From assembly GCA_015179045.1 (NCBI GenBank), contig WHUZ01000059.1:336035-400034 (forward strand): a stretch of 64,000 nt of DNA, read 5' to 3'. The notes beneath the pieces were generated by a model that made no database searches, had not been told where the DNA came from, and saw nothing but the letters and a program-made list of their open reading frames with translations. Source of the stretch: Kalaharituber pfeilii (taxonomy: Eukaryota > Ascomycota > Pezizomycetes > Pezizales > Pezizaceae). Shown piece by piece: positions 1-9,036 of the stretch (the stretch's first letter is position 1; each line of letters starts with the position of its first letter). Both the position numbers and the translations under genes were made by a program.

Positions 1-323
1 TCTGTATCGTCGTCTTTAAACTCCTCAAGGAACTCATTCTTGAACTCGCTCCAAGTGGTAATCTGCTTGAAGTGAACCATGGTTTTGATATACTTGCTAA
101 CAATCTTTTCACAGTATAGCGGGAGCTTCTTTATGCGGTATTCGTCAGTCCAATCAACAGTCAGATCCTCCCAGGTCGTTAGAAAGTCCGTTGCGTTGTT
201 GCCATCGAAGCGTGGGGCACCAGGCTGGTGTGGAAGTGGGAAGAAATAGGTTGCAGGTGCGTGAGTAACAGCGGGTTGAGCTGTCTGAATTGTCCCTTGC
301 GAAACGGAAGCACTCTCAGCCAT
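1..323 (-). CDS. Partial Ty3-type retrotransposon Gag fragment
   Basis: The minus strand is open from an ATG at 323-321 to the window edge, about 107 codons, and the frame stays open further upstream. The N-terminal 20-25 residues are Ser/Thr/Gln/Ala-rich. They are followed by a segment reading FPLPHQPGAPRFDG, then TWEDL and KKLPLYCEKI. This matches the usual layout of fungal Ty3/gypsy capsid proteins, in which a P-x-FDG motif opens the capsid domain and a W-x-x-F motif follows (here TTWSEFKNEF). The C-terminal half and any pol lie outside the window. The family assignment rests on these motifs alone, and I cannot tell whether the element is intact. Confidence 0.55.
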   Translation of the reverse strand, partial: MAESASVSQGTIQTAQPAVTHAPATYFFPLPHQPGAPRFDGNNATDFLTTWEDLTVDWTDEYRIKKLPLYCEKIVSKYIKTMVHFKQITTWSEFKNEFLEEFKDDDT

Positions 324-510
324 TGTTGTTATTGCCTTCTCAAGTGCCTGGATAGATAAACGAAGTTGCTGAGTCCAATGATCGATTACCGTGACTGATA
401 AGCGGTCCTTTCTCTTGCTGGATGCGGGTGCTAAGTATCGTTTCGAGCGAAGACGAGGGTGACCAGTGCGAGAGTACGGTGAGTGAAAATGCGAGGTAGT
501 GCGAGGGTGT

Positions 511-578
511 GGTGCGGTACGAAGGTGCGGTGCGGTACGAAGGTACGGTGCGGTATGAAGGTGCGGTGCGATGCGAGG
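511..578. repeat. 18-bp minisatellite, about 3.7 copies
   Basis: Units starting GGTGCGGTACGAAGG begin at 511, 529, 547 and 565 with a period of exactly 18 bp. Looser GTGCGAGG-type repeats continue to about 650. The strand is strongly G-rich and C-poor. Open frames through this stretch are repeat artefacts. Confidence 0.8.
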
Positions 579-1236
579 ATGCGAGGGCGTGGAGGTGCGA
601 AGGTGCGAGGAAGACGAGAAGGTGCGAAGGTACGGTGAGGGCGAGAAAGAAGAAGAGGAATGTGCGAGGAATGAAGGAAGAGCGAGGTGTGCTTGCGGTG
701 CGGATGAAGTGCGCGGTCCTGATGTTGACGGTGCGTGCCCTCTGAGCTCTTTTTTATCTCCAGAAAGGCTGCCATACCTAGGACCAAAAGAGCTATCCTC
801 ATCATTTCCGCTTGCCGTGCGGTTCAGTTCCAATATGCCAAGAACGATGATAAGTACTGCCAGGTTTGGAAAGGTGGCGAAATGGCTAATGATAGCGACC
901 CCAACTAAAATCACTAGACTATCCAGCTGTCCATTCAGATACCTCGCCACGTGCTTCGCTACGTGCTTGGCAATTCTTGACTCCATTCTTGTTACGATAC
1001 CGAATGACCCTTGTTGCTTTGGAAAAATTTTTCCTCTGACACTATCTCGGTGGCGTTCTTCAGGGTCTCCAGCTATTCCCACTTTCCTGAGCGTTGAGTT
1101 GACCTTCCGTGGTGCGAGTATGAGATATAGATATGTGCGAGGCGTGCGATGTGTGCGAGGCGTGCGAGGCGTGCAAGTGATGGAGTATGCGAGAGTACGA
1201 CCTGTGCGAAGCGTGCGAATATGCCAGAGCGTGGGT
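579..1236. other. Gene-free stretch between two minisatellites
   Basis: This is mixed-composition DNA with scattered GTGCGAG-like motifs at both ends. A long plus-strand frame (571-1398) runs through it, but it is built from both flanking repeat arrays and shows no domain. Confidence 0.5.
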
Positions 1237-1391
1237 TGTGCGAGTTTTGCGAGTTGTGCGAGTTTTGCGAGTTGTGCGAGTTTTGCGAGTTGTGCGAGTT
1301 TTGCGAGTTGTGCGAGTTTTGCGAGTTGTGCGAGTTTTGCGAGTTGTGCGAGTTTTGCGAGTTGTGCGAGTTTTGCGAGTTGTGCGAGTTT
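1237..1391. repeat. 18-bp tandem array, 8.6 copies
   Basis: The unit TGTGCGAGTTTTGCGAGT starts at 1237 and recurs every 18 bp (1255, 1273 ... 1363), with a partial ninth copy at 1381-1391. The copies are identical to the eye, which implies recent expansion. A degenerate GTGCGAGGC zone at 1130-1236 precedes it. As the period is a multiple of three, several frames stay open; these are not genes. Confidence 0.92.
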
Positions 1392-2155
1392 ATGCTAGCC
1401 CAGATGCCCAAAGATGCTCAAAGATGCCCAAGATGCGAGTTATCGTACTTTCGTTCTTCAGCCACAGCTCTCTGGTCGGAGGGACCAATGTAAGATAGAC
1501 AGATAGTATCAACTACTGCCTTGCGATGGACCGGAGCGGTGAGAACTGGCGGAACGAACGTACGACTAAATGCGAGTGCGAGTGCGAAAAGAAGAGAAGA
1601 GAAGAAGGTTGTTGATTGTGCGTGCTAGAGTACAGGAAATCTATATATACGATATCGCCTCACGTGCTGCCCTTATCTCCACGTGCCTTCCTTATCCATG
1701 CCAAGCTTGCATTAACCCATTCCGTCGTCGTCACCACAACGAGTTCATATCATATCACTCATATTGCATTTTTTTACTGCTTTACATACAGAGGGATGAT
1801 TGCTGACAGTCTTGCGTTGCGGTTGATACTTTAGTAATCTAAACTTTTTTTTCTGGTGTCGTGTAGCTAGTGTAGATGCAGCGATTGAGACTAGTAGCAT
1901 AATTTCTGTTTCATTTTATTTCCTAATTTTGACCGATTACATAATTGGCGGCCTTCGGTACAATATTGATTGCTATTGTTGGAATAAGACTATCCTAGGG
2001 TAACGTAATAATTTAGAAGGAGTCTCAACTATTTGTATCGAATTTAAACAATACTGCACCTATTACAACTTTCTTCAGAAACCTGGAAATACAGGGAAAT
2101 ATTCATTACGTTTCAGCTGCAGAAATTTATTGGGCAACAAGCAATATGTACACTT
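1392..2155. other. Gene-free stretch
   Basis: No coding frame, RNA gene or repeat that I recognise. Short frames near 1570-1834 show no domain or codon bias. Confidence 0.4.
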
Positions 2156-2905
2156 ATGACAAACTACTATAAACCCTACAATAGACTAAACATTAGCAGT
2201 ATTCAGATCATACTCGACTCTTCCCCACCAGCACCACCACCGCCCCAGGGGTTCAGCCCCATCACTACCATATACACGGAACCGGCGGAAGATACCACCG
2301 AAACTACGGGCTTCAGCCCCATCCACACCGTGCTCTCGGAGGAGCCATCCCCGGAGAGCACCCCAGCGGCGACATGCACCGGCGCCCCTACCACTCGAAG
2401 CAGGAAACACAAAGGGAAGACGCCGTCCCCCCAGGACGCGTATGCCCTCAAGCGCCAGCTGAGCGACGAGGAGGCAAAGAAGATCGCCTCAACACCACAA
2501 ACACCCCCAGTCAACACTCCCGCACGCACCACGCCTGCCACCACCAACTCACAGAACCCCGTTCCCTCCCCAATAAAAAAACCCAGCACCCTTCTCCACC
2601 CCACCAAGACCTTTCCCCCAACCACCCCCGATGCCACCACCACCGCAAACGGCATTGTCGTACATGGAATTGCCTTAAGAAAGGATTTTGGCAAGGTCCG
2701 GAAATGGTTGGAGGCAGACAACAAGGACCTAAGCAAGGTTGCAGGGGTCCGCTGGCTGAGGAAGAAGAGCGTACTGGTTGAGGAAGGAAAGAAGACCAGT
2801 TCGGTGGTAGTATATCTGGAGAGACCCACCGAGGTTGGGAGAGTGAGGCTCGGAGGACGTTGGCTGAGGTCGGACCAGTATGAACGGAACAGAGGTCGGA
2901 AATAG
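2156..2905 (+). CDS. LINE ORF1-type protein (ORF1-only element copy)
   Basis: The 249 codons are clearly homologous to the ORF at 5497-6474 on the other strand. Shared blocks are a basic KHKGKTPSPQDAY patch with LKRQLSDEEAKKI (about residues 80-105), a Pro/Thr-rich linker, and a C-terminal domain (about 165-249) with VVHGIALRKDFGKVRKWLEA, GVRWLRKK and a closing RWLRSD-Y-RGRK. This globular block followed by R/K resembles the RNA-binding part of fungal LINE ORF1 proteins, which bind element RNA. No CCHC zinc knuckle follows; the frame stops right after RGRK. Homology with the second copy starts near 2215, so the first ~20 codons may be host sequence. A MITE is inserted 16 bp after the stop. 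I infer function from the LINE context only. Confidence 0.65.
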   Translation: MTNYYKPYNRLNISSIQIILDSSPPAPPPPQGFSPITTIYTEPAEDTTETTGFSPIHTVLSEEPSPESTPAATCTGAPTTRSRKHKGKTPSPQDAYALKRQLSDEEAKKIASTPQTPPVNTPARTTPATTNSQNPVPSPIKKPSTLLHPTKTFPPTTPDATTTANGIVVHGIALRKDFGKVRKWLEADNKDLSKVAGVRWLRKKSVLVEEGKKTSSVVVYLERPTEVGRVRLGGRWLRSDQYERNRGRK

Positions 2906-2921
2906 GACGGACCTACACTGG

Positions 2922-3279
2922 TAGTGAGCGGCACGAGCTAGCTCGAGCTAGCTCGAGCCTGGATTGATTATATACATAATATTGACAAACTAAACTAAAC
3001 TAAGCTAAATTTTCATCTTTCTCACTACTATCAGCTAAATTGTGCATTTCGAAGTTGTTGGTAGGTCAGAATGAGCTCCAAGTCTCTAATTTTTACTATA
3101 TTAGGTATTTACAGTTTATGAAACCTTGCACTGGCTAAGCATTTTAGCGAGCTGTCAAGAAAAACACAAGCATGATCTTGGCTCGTTTGAGCTCGAGCCA
3201 GCTCGAGCTCATGCCAGGCCAGCTCGAGCCGGCTCGAGCTCAAGATCAGTCGAGCTGGCTCGGCTCGTGCCGCTCACTA
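2922..3279. mobile_element. 358-bp MITE-like DNA element, hAT-like termini
   Basis: The ends are perfect inverted repeats: TAGTGAGCGGCACGAGC at the left and its reverse complement at 3263-3279. Just inside lie clusters of GAGCTAGCTCGAGC palindromes, and the centre is AT-rich and non-coding. A second copy in opposite orientation is at 38555-38950. TAGTG-type ends and the ~8-bp duplication at the second copy suggest a non-autonomous hAT relative. Around this copy the duplication is poor. It interrupts the 3' UTR of the ORF1-only element. Confidence 0.8.
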
Positions 3280-3368
3280 ACATACAGGCCCATTCAACTC
3301 GCATCATGTATGAGCACCGCGGGCATCACATGTACTTAGGTCTTCCTTTCTGTTAATTCTAATAAATC

Positions 3369-3434
3369 CTCGCCATAGCCCATAGGGCGGCACGGGAGTA
3401 CTGGTATAAAAAAAAAAAAAAAAAAAAAAAAAAA
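3369..3434 (+). mobile_element. LINE-A 3' terminal module with poly(A)
   Basis: CTCGCCATAGCCCATAGGGC opens a ~39-nt module that ends ...GGGAGTACTGGTAT and runs into 27 A (3408-3434). This is the 3' end found on LINE-A copies elsewhere in the window. Here it most simply ends the ORF1 element that starts upstream, since no target duplication closely brackets it. Confidence 0.75.
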
Positions 3435-4135
3435 CAGATTAGACTCCATCCGTTTATGTAAGCGATCGTCAGATATAATGCTATTCACAGAAGTGCATAG
3501 TTGTATGCAACAACCCGTGTCCAAATACTTTTCGAATGAGTGAGTATATCGAAATCCAGCGGGCAAGCCAGCTTTACTTAGCTGGGGTCTGAGTATCCTC
3601 TCGTAAAAGGTGGATTGGATTTTAAAATTGAAAACCGGTTCTCACTAAAAATCTACCCAAATTTATGCGTGCCAATGCAAACCGCTGAACAAAGGATTCC
3701 AGATTCAATAAACTTTTGAATTCCGAAAAATATGGCCAGATTTTCCAATCAAAATATAAGATGCTGCAACATTTGGTTAATAGCACACTACGAAATAAAT
3801 ACCCAGACACAGGTAGTGTGAGCGCACACCAATGAAGCATCGATGTAGGTATCAAGTTGCTACATTCTTACAGAAATAATATACAGAACTATTCGTTACT
3901 GGATTGACAACTAGGCACCTACTGCACTCTTATCACTCTTACATTTGGATTGTGATAGTGTAGCATCGTGCATTAGCTCTGCATAATAACAGCACCACAT
4001 GCATCTACTGTTATAGCCACCTTTTGCTATTCTTAAATAATTGGGGTTGGCTAGCTGCACAAAGAGTTTGCTCCCCATTGGCGGACTGTCTGCAACTATT
4101 TGGCTGACCATTCACATTAAAGGCGGAGAACGCAC
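3435..4135. other. Gene-free stretch
   Basis: AT-moderate sequence with short frames on both strands and no domain. Nothing recognised. Confidence 0.4.
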
Positions 4136-4137
4136 TA

Positions 4138-4765
4138 CAGTCAGACCTTGTTACTAGTATAATGAACCTCGCTATAGTGAAAACCTTGCTACAATGTAAC
4201 ATACCACACTCTCGGATTTCCATCCCCACCTTGCTATAATGAAATCCCACCAAAGGGTGTAATGAAAAGAAATCTAAAGGAAGTTATTTTTATTTACATA
4301 CAACTTGTTTATGCTATAATGAACAGACGCTAATTAAATGCATAGAAACCCCCTGCTACTTACTGCCTTGCCTCCTGTGCACCAGTGATTCTTGAGCAGC
4401 TCAGAAAACAGAAACTATGTCGCTAAGCACTGTTTGTTAGTTTGGACCAAGCTGTGAGTGTCTGTTGCTTTCAGGTATATTGCTGGTAAAATTGTCGCTA
4501 TTGGCTAGTAGATATCTCGACTCCATACATTTCTATTTCTATCCCTACTCATTCTACCACCACCGTATTCGAAATGATTTCTTAATGTAGTTATTTCCAT
4601 TACTAGTAAGTCTTAATTAGCAGTGAAGCTTAGCAAAGACTTCAAACTCAGCTGCTAAGACTATATAACTATGGTAATTTGCCAAAATTTTCTATACTGA
4701 AAACCTTGCTATATTATAGTGGGCCAAATTTTACGTCTTCATTCTATCATAGCAAGCTCTGACTG
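4138..4765. mobile_element. 628-bp MITE, pogo/Fot1-like termini, TA duplication
   Basis: The element opens CAGTCAGACCTTGTTA and closes with TAGCAAGCTCTGACTG, imperfect inverted repeats of about 16 bp, and is bracketed by TA at 4136-4137 and 4766-4767. Subterminal copies of CCTTGCTATAATGAA occur at both ends. CAGT ends with a TA duplication are typical of pogo/Tigger and fungal Fot1 elements. There is no transposase frame, so it must be mobilised in trans. Confidence 0.75.
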
Positions 4766-4767
4766 TA

Positions 4768-5328
4768 CTCTCTCTTTACTTGCATGTCACTACTCAACGT
4801 AAACTTTAAAGCATGCAAATAACCTGACTGGCTGAGAAAAAAAATCGGCACCAATCTAAATCGCACGCAACTGAGTTGCTGAGTATTGGACTATTTAGTT
4901 GTGGTAAACCTCTTAAGGTATTGCTTCAGATGCCCTCTGCTCGGTAAATCAGAGTGCTCAGGAGTATCTGTCTACATTTTCACAGAATTACAGACCTTTT
5001 TTTATATCTTTTTGGTCCTCCCTACACATGCGGCGCTTCGTCTTGACTGTCCACTATGTTTCCGTTCGGGATTCGTCCCACTATCTTTTCCGTTTTGGGG
5101 TACTACCGTAAATTTTCCGTTTAAAAAGGTCCAGGACAGTTTTACGGGCGCGGATCCTTACAGGTGCAAGTGTCCCACGCCGTCGCCGCCTCACCCCGTT
5201 CCCAGCCCGCCTAGTCACGATCTCGAGGCTGCAGGGCCTCCCAGCCAGGTTGTGCGAGGGCAGCTGCAGCGAGATGTGCAATGCCGACATCCCGTGAACA
5301 ACGCATCCACTACCACCTTCGGAAGTGA

Positions 5329-5333
<5 letters not shown>
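4768..5333. other. Gene-free stretch
   Basis: A plus-strand frame at 4886-5386 (166 codons) crosses this stretch but ends inside the poly(T) of the next element, and I see no domain in it. The final 200 bp are GC-rich (cccgcctcac-type) and may belong to an older gene or element. Confidence 0.35.
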
Positions 5334-5360
<27 letters not shown>

Positions 5361-6590
5361 ATATCAGTACTCGCATACCGCCCTAAGGGCTACGGCGAGG
5401 GTTTTATTATAACAGAAATAAAAAACAAGTCAACATCTAGTTACATGTAGTGCCCGCGAAACTCCTTCATGGTGCGGGTGGCATGCCCGGTATGTCCTAC
5501 TTCCGTCCCCTCTCCGATTCATACCGGTCCGACCTTAACCAACGTCCCCCGAGCCTCACCCTCCCAACCTCGGTCTCCTTCTCCAAGTAAACTACCGCCG
5601 AGCTGGTTTTCTTTCCTTCCTCAACCAGCGTGGTCTTCTTCCTCAACCAGCGAATTCCGGTGATCTTTCCCAATTCCTTATTCGCTGCCTCCAACCATTG
5701 TCTGACCTTCCCTAGGTCCTTCCGTAGGGCGATCCCGTGTACTACGACGCCGGTTTTAAGTTTGGTGGTGGCATCGGGGTTGGTTGGTGGGGAGGTGGAG
5801 GTGCTCTTGGGGCGGGGAGAGGGAGATGTGGCTGCCAAGTGGCGCTTGCCTCTGCCCTTCCTGGCGGTGGGGGGAGGTGAAGCTGTGGTGGGGGCAGCGG
5901 GGGTGCTGCCCACGGTCTCGGAGGTGGCTGCTAAGTGGCGCTGGAAGGCTTCGTCTTGACTCGGCAGCTTTCCTTTGCCCTTCCTGGCGGCGGGGGGAGG
6001 TGGGGTCGCGCTCGGAGGCTCCTCTGCGCGGGGTGGTGCTCCCGTGGCTGCGGGGTCGACCGAGGAGGACGACGTGATTTTTCTGGCCTCCTCATCGCTG
6101 AGTTGGCGCTTAATCTCATATGGTTGGTTGGGAGCTGGGGTTTTTCCCTTCCTCTTCTTCGTTCGAGTAGGGGTGGTGTTGCCGACCGTGCGTGGCGTCG
6201 GTGGCGGTGGTGGAGGTGGTAGCGCCGGCGGTGATGGTGGTGGTGGGGCCAGTTTGTCGCTTGGCCAAACCCAGCTGCCTGACTCCCACTGGGGCCTTTC
6301 TTCTCTCGGACCCCCAAATACGCACTCTGGGTCGTCTGGGTCGTCCCCGCACTCGAAGTAGATAAATGTCCCTTTTCCGGTTTCGCTCATCTCGTGCTTC
6401 AAGTAGGCCGTGATGGCCCTCGCGACCGTCCTGAATGCCTCGCCCATGGCGACCGTCCTGGTTGTCTCGCCCATGGCTGCTTCCTATTGGGTCTTGGCGT
6501 GTGGGGGTGTGGGTGGCAACGGAGGTGTTAAGCTGAAGAAATCCTCAGAATTTCACCCCGGGGGGAAACCTGTGAATCGTGGTATTTGAG
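5334..6590 (-). mobile_element. ORF1-only LINE-derived element with LINE-A tail
   Basis: On the minus strand the element reads: about 115 bp of leader, one ORF (6474-5497), about 95 bp of 3' UTR, the LINE-A terminal module (5400-5361; CTCGCCGTAGCCCTTAGG...) and a 27-nt poly(A) (5360-5334). It has no endonuclease, RT or RNase H. The same arrangement appears on the plus strand at 2156-3434, so this is a recurrent element type and not a random truncation: 5' truncation cannot keep ORF1 while losing ORF2. The left end near 6590 is approximate. Confidence 0.6.
5497..6474 (-). CDS. LINE ORF1-type protein of ORF1-only element
   Basis: 325 codons starting at MGETTRTVAMGEAF. Residues ~1-60 form a compact acidic N-terminal domain (YFECGDDPDDPECVFGG). 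Then come a Pro-rich linker, two K-R-KGKTP/RKGKGKLP basic patches around KRQLSDEEARKI, and a C-terminal domain of ~85 residues (VVHGIALRKDLGKVRQWLEA, GIRWLRKKTTLVEEGKKTSS, RWLRSDRYESERGRK). The last domain aligns almost residue by residue with the ORF at 2156-2905. A role in binding element RNA is inferred from LINE ORF1 families; no zinc knuckle is present. Two in-frame ATGs nine codons apart leave the start uncertain; I use the first. The frame is intact, so this copy could still be translated. Confidence 0.68.
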   Translation of the reverse strand: MGETTRTVAMGEAFRTVARAITAYLKHEMSETGKGTFIYFECGDDPDDPECVFGGPREERPQWESGSWVWPSDKLAPPPPSPPALPPPPPPPTPRTVGNTTPTRTKKRKGKTPAPNQPYEIKRQLSDEEARKITSSSSVDPAATGAPPRAEEPPSATPPPPAARKGKGKLPSQDEAFQRHLAATSETVGSTPAAPTTASPPPTARKGRGKRHLAATSPSPRPKSTSTSPPTNPDATTKLKTGVVVHGIALRKDLGKVRQWLEAANKELGKITGIRWLRKKTTLVEEGKKTSSAVVYLEKETEVGRVRLGGRWLRSDRYESERGRK

Positions 6591-6719
6591 GATGTAAATT
6601 AGACCAAAAGACTCAGCGCGCTGAGGGCTTTCGATCTATGTATGTTTCGCTGGGGGGAACGTTGTGGTTGCGAAGTCGCTTCCAAACGCTCGTCCTGTTG
6701 TCGTTCTACTGAACAGAAG

Positions 6720-6981
6720 ATGAAGGTGGCATTCCAGAATATTGGAGGTTCTCTCAGAAATAGTGATATTATTCTGGAATGGCCAAATAGAGAGAAAGTA
6801 GATGTGATCTTTATAGGAGAAGCATGGGTTGCAGAGAAGAGAGGAGAGTGGGTCACAACAAGGCATCCAGCTTATGAGGTCATCAGCCGAGTTGAGAGTG
6901 GCAAGAGAGTAGTGGCCCATGCAAGGAGAGGGACCCAGGAGTGGGAAGTAATTGAAGAGACGAAAGGGTGGGTCTGGTGTG
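6720..6981 (+). pseudogene. LINE-B ORF2 endonuclease, N-terminal part
   Basis: Starting at the ATG at 6720 the frame reads MKVAFQNIGGSLRN, then DVIFIGEAWV. These are the first strand (QNIGG, equivalent to the NVNG/NIGG of APE endonucleases) and the E-containing motif (GEAWV) of the exonuclease-endonuclease-phosphatase fold. This domain nicks target DNA for target-primed reverse transcription. The frame is cut at WVWC by the poly(T) of the LINE-A insertion and resumes in frame at 8170 when the insertion and one duplication copy are removed. Confidence 0.8.
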
Positions 6982-7109
6982 TTTTTTTTTTTTTTTTTTC
7001 TATATCATTACTCGCGTGCCGCCCTGGGGGCAATGGCGAGATTAGTTGCATGAGATTAGATACATATGAAGGTAGAAGAAAAGGAATAAGAAAAGATCCT
7101 GTGTGTCTC

Positions 7110-7553
7110 CTATGCCCCTGCCCACTCCAAGATGTCTCTTAGTGGGTCTGTGTCCTTGCTCTTCGGAGGAGTGACCAAGTCTTGCATGCCTCCTGGCCAC
7201 TTTCGTTTCCATGTCCTGCACCTAGTGAGCACATGTTCAGTAGTCTCCTCCTCCTCCCCACACCATCGACATTCTGGGCTGTCTGCTTTCCCGATTTCGT
7301 ACTGCCATTTCCGTAGTAACTTGCCGCCCAGTATTCCTGCTAGTGTGGCTATGTGTCGACTTCCAAGTCTTGTCAAGGGACGGTAGCTGAGCCCTAGCCG
7401 GTTTCTCTCTGTGGCGCGCTGATGTCTCGAGGTTTGTCGTATCCCATCTTCTGTTATGGTTTCATCTTGGTAGGGGAGGCATGTGCCTATTTTCGCAGCT
7501 GTGTCTGCCTCGGTGTTCCCTTTGACTCCTATATGGGACTTGACCCACATCAC
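7110..7553 (-). pseudogene. LINE-A ORF2 C-terminus (RNase H end and zinc knuckle)
   Basis: The 147 codons start in the last RNase H motif (VMWVKSHIGVKGNTEADTAA, with the conserved H and D). They end with a CRWCGEEEETTEHVLTRC zinc-knuckle-like block, the usual C-terminus of this LINE type. The upstream part of the same RNase H (WNSVYTDGSRID) is at 7985-8168, beyond the nested LINE-B piece. The homologous block at 13619-14428 is longer and less disturbed. This is a dead remnant. Confidence 0.8.
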
Positions 7554-7716
7554 TGCAACGTCCCAGTCACCTCGGTCTGTTCTCGCTTTCCAGGCGTCTC
7601 TAACCAGTTTTGCCGGTCCTTTGTGGGTGGGCTCTCCCTGGGCGATCTTTAGGAGCTTGGATATCGATACCTTAGAGTCGGTTATGATCAGGAGTTCCCC
7701 AGCTTGATTGCGTAAT

Positions 7717-7718
<2 letters not shown>

Positions 7719-7747
<29 letters not shown>

Positions 7748-7983
7748 TTCACGTAACCCAGCATACAGGCTACCAGCCATTGGCAGGGACCCATATACCC
7801 GGGCCAGGTTTGAGACAACTAACTACGGAATCTACATACACCCTTGAGCACCCAGTGCCCTCCGTCCCCCGGTCCCCGGCTACCCCAGATCGAGGCAGGC
7901 AAACCAGTACTCGACCGGGTCACCTTCCACGCCTTCTTGCTTCCATCCTTTCTCCTCTAGGTCCTCCCAGGACTGCCAGGTGA
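7719..7983 (-). mobile_element. Short 5'-truncated LINE-B copy nested in LINE-A
   Basis: On the minus strand, sequence from GTCACCTGGCAGTCCTGGGA to the LINE-B terminal module and a 28-nt poly(A) (7746-7719) matches 11947-12212 of the larger LINE-B nearly base for base. It interrupts LINE-A RNase H between the GEQSTV block and the LRNQAGELL block. About 10 codons of target are missing and no target duplication is visible, which suggests insertion with a small deletion. Confidence 0.85.
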
Positions 7984-8168
7984 CTTGACAGTACTCTGTT
8001 CACCTAGGTATGTGGAAGTAGAGGTGTCTTTTGCGTAGGTGCCTAGGCCTGTCTTGTAATCTATCCTGCTCCCGTCAGTGTAGACGGAGTTCCACCCCTC
8101 GTCCTCGGCATTGGCTATGGCATTCTCGAACTCGAGCTTGTCTGCGTCCGCAGGTAGTGCTGGTAAGA

Positions 8169-9036
8169 GGTCTGGTGTGAGGGAGAAGGAGGTGGCAGAG
8201 CTGGAGGAGTATATATCCATCCAGATATGAATTTGGAGACCTTGGAGGATTGGATGGACAGATGGGGAAGGCTGAGAGGCCCAGGAGGTCTGCAGTCTAG
8301 TGCAGTACTACTGGGGGACTTCAATGCACACCATCCAGCATGGTCCAAACTAGACAAAGGGCCTGACCCAAGGGGAAGGGCACTCAAGGAGAGTTTGGAA
8401 GGCACAGGCTGGCTTCTGGAGACAAAGAAAGGGGTTTCAACATGGGCGAGAGCGGCCTGCGATCAATGATGTTAAAAAAAAAAAAAAAAAAACATGGGCG
8501 AGAGAGGTAGAAAAGCAGGTCAGAGAGAGTGTTCTAGATCTAGTCTGGAAGTATGGGGAATTTGGATGGCAAAACGAAGATCCAGAGTGGTTATGTGGAG
8601 ACCATGCAGTAGTCTGGGGGACTGGTAATAGCAGCCAAGGCAAAATTGAAATAAGAAGAGGAGTGGATTGGGATAAGGCAGAAGATTTGATCCAAGAAAT
8701 CATGCAAAAGAAGGCTTCAGAACAATGGGAGTGGTACCGAAGCCTTGAAGGAGGGACTGCATCTGAGAAGACCTACAAACTTCGAGAGAGTCTGAAGAGG
8801 GAGATACGTGCATCATCAAGAAGTAAGTTGTGGTGGGATAAGGAGGTAGAAGAGGCAGCGAAGGCAGTGAGGAAGGAGGGCCGAGGGGGTAAGGGACAGG
8901 CAGCCAAAGCATGGGAGAGAGCCAGACTCCTACGGTGGAAAGAGCGGGTTAAAACCCTCAAGTATATCATAAGGCGAAAGAAAAGGAGTGCTGGGAACAG
9001 TTTACAGAGGAAAACAGCTCTAAGGACCCATGGGAT
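8169..9036 (+). pseudogene. LINE-B ORF2 endonuclease C-terminal part and linker
   Basis: After the LINE-A insertion the endonuclease resumes with GGVYIHPDMNLETLEDWMDR and the diagnostic motif LLGDFNAHHPAW (catalytic D and N). It then reads KGVSTW, where a 38-bp micro-insertion (8453-8490) breaks it. Beyond the duplication the frame continues with GDHAVVWG, which carries the catalytic D-H pair of EEP nucleases, then a Lys/Arg/Glu-rich linker (8660-8985). A one-base shift near 8980 moves the reading into the frame that continues at 9037. Confidence 0.8.
8453..8490 (+). mobile_element. 38-bp tail-only LINE-A insertion
   Basis: The insert is CGGCCTGCGATCAATGATGTT plus 17 A, flanked by the perfect 14-bp duplication AACATGGGCGAGAG (8439-8452 and 8491-8504). 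The 21 nt match the last 21 nt of the LINE-A terminal module. It lies within the LINE-B endonuclease. Confidence 0.9.

Larger units (their letters stand above)
6982..8168 (-). mobile_element. 5'-truncated LINE-A copy nested in LINE-B
   Basis: On the minus strand it starts inside RNase H and ends with the LINE-A module (CTCGCCATTGCCCCCAGGGC...) and an 18-nt poly(A) (6999-6982). The 11-bp duplication GGTCTGGTGTG lies at 6971-6981 and 8169-8179. The host endonuclease frame closes perfectly over it, which confirms both ends. It is itself interrupted by a LINE-B fragment at 7719-7983. Confidence 0.88.

Noticed and set aside
571..1398. 275-codon plus-strand frame, and overlapping 1073-1411, 1149-1493 and 1187-1498 frames
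   Set aside because: They are kept open by the 18-bp arrays (period divisible by three) and translate to simple repeats in several frames and on both strands.
2203..2934. 243-codon minus-strand frame opposite the ORF1 copy
   Set aside because: It is an antisense shadow of the ORF1 gene. The sense frame has a recognisable homologue at 5497-6474, this one does not.
4886..5386. 166-codon plus-strand frame
   Set aside because: It runs into the poly(T) of the neighbouring element (ends FFFFFFFF) and shows no domain.
6475..6719. Possible ORF1 directly upstream of LINE-B ORF2
   Set aside because: The only ORF1 nearby is on the opposite strand and ends in a LINE-A tail. The plus strand here has no ORF1-like frame.
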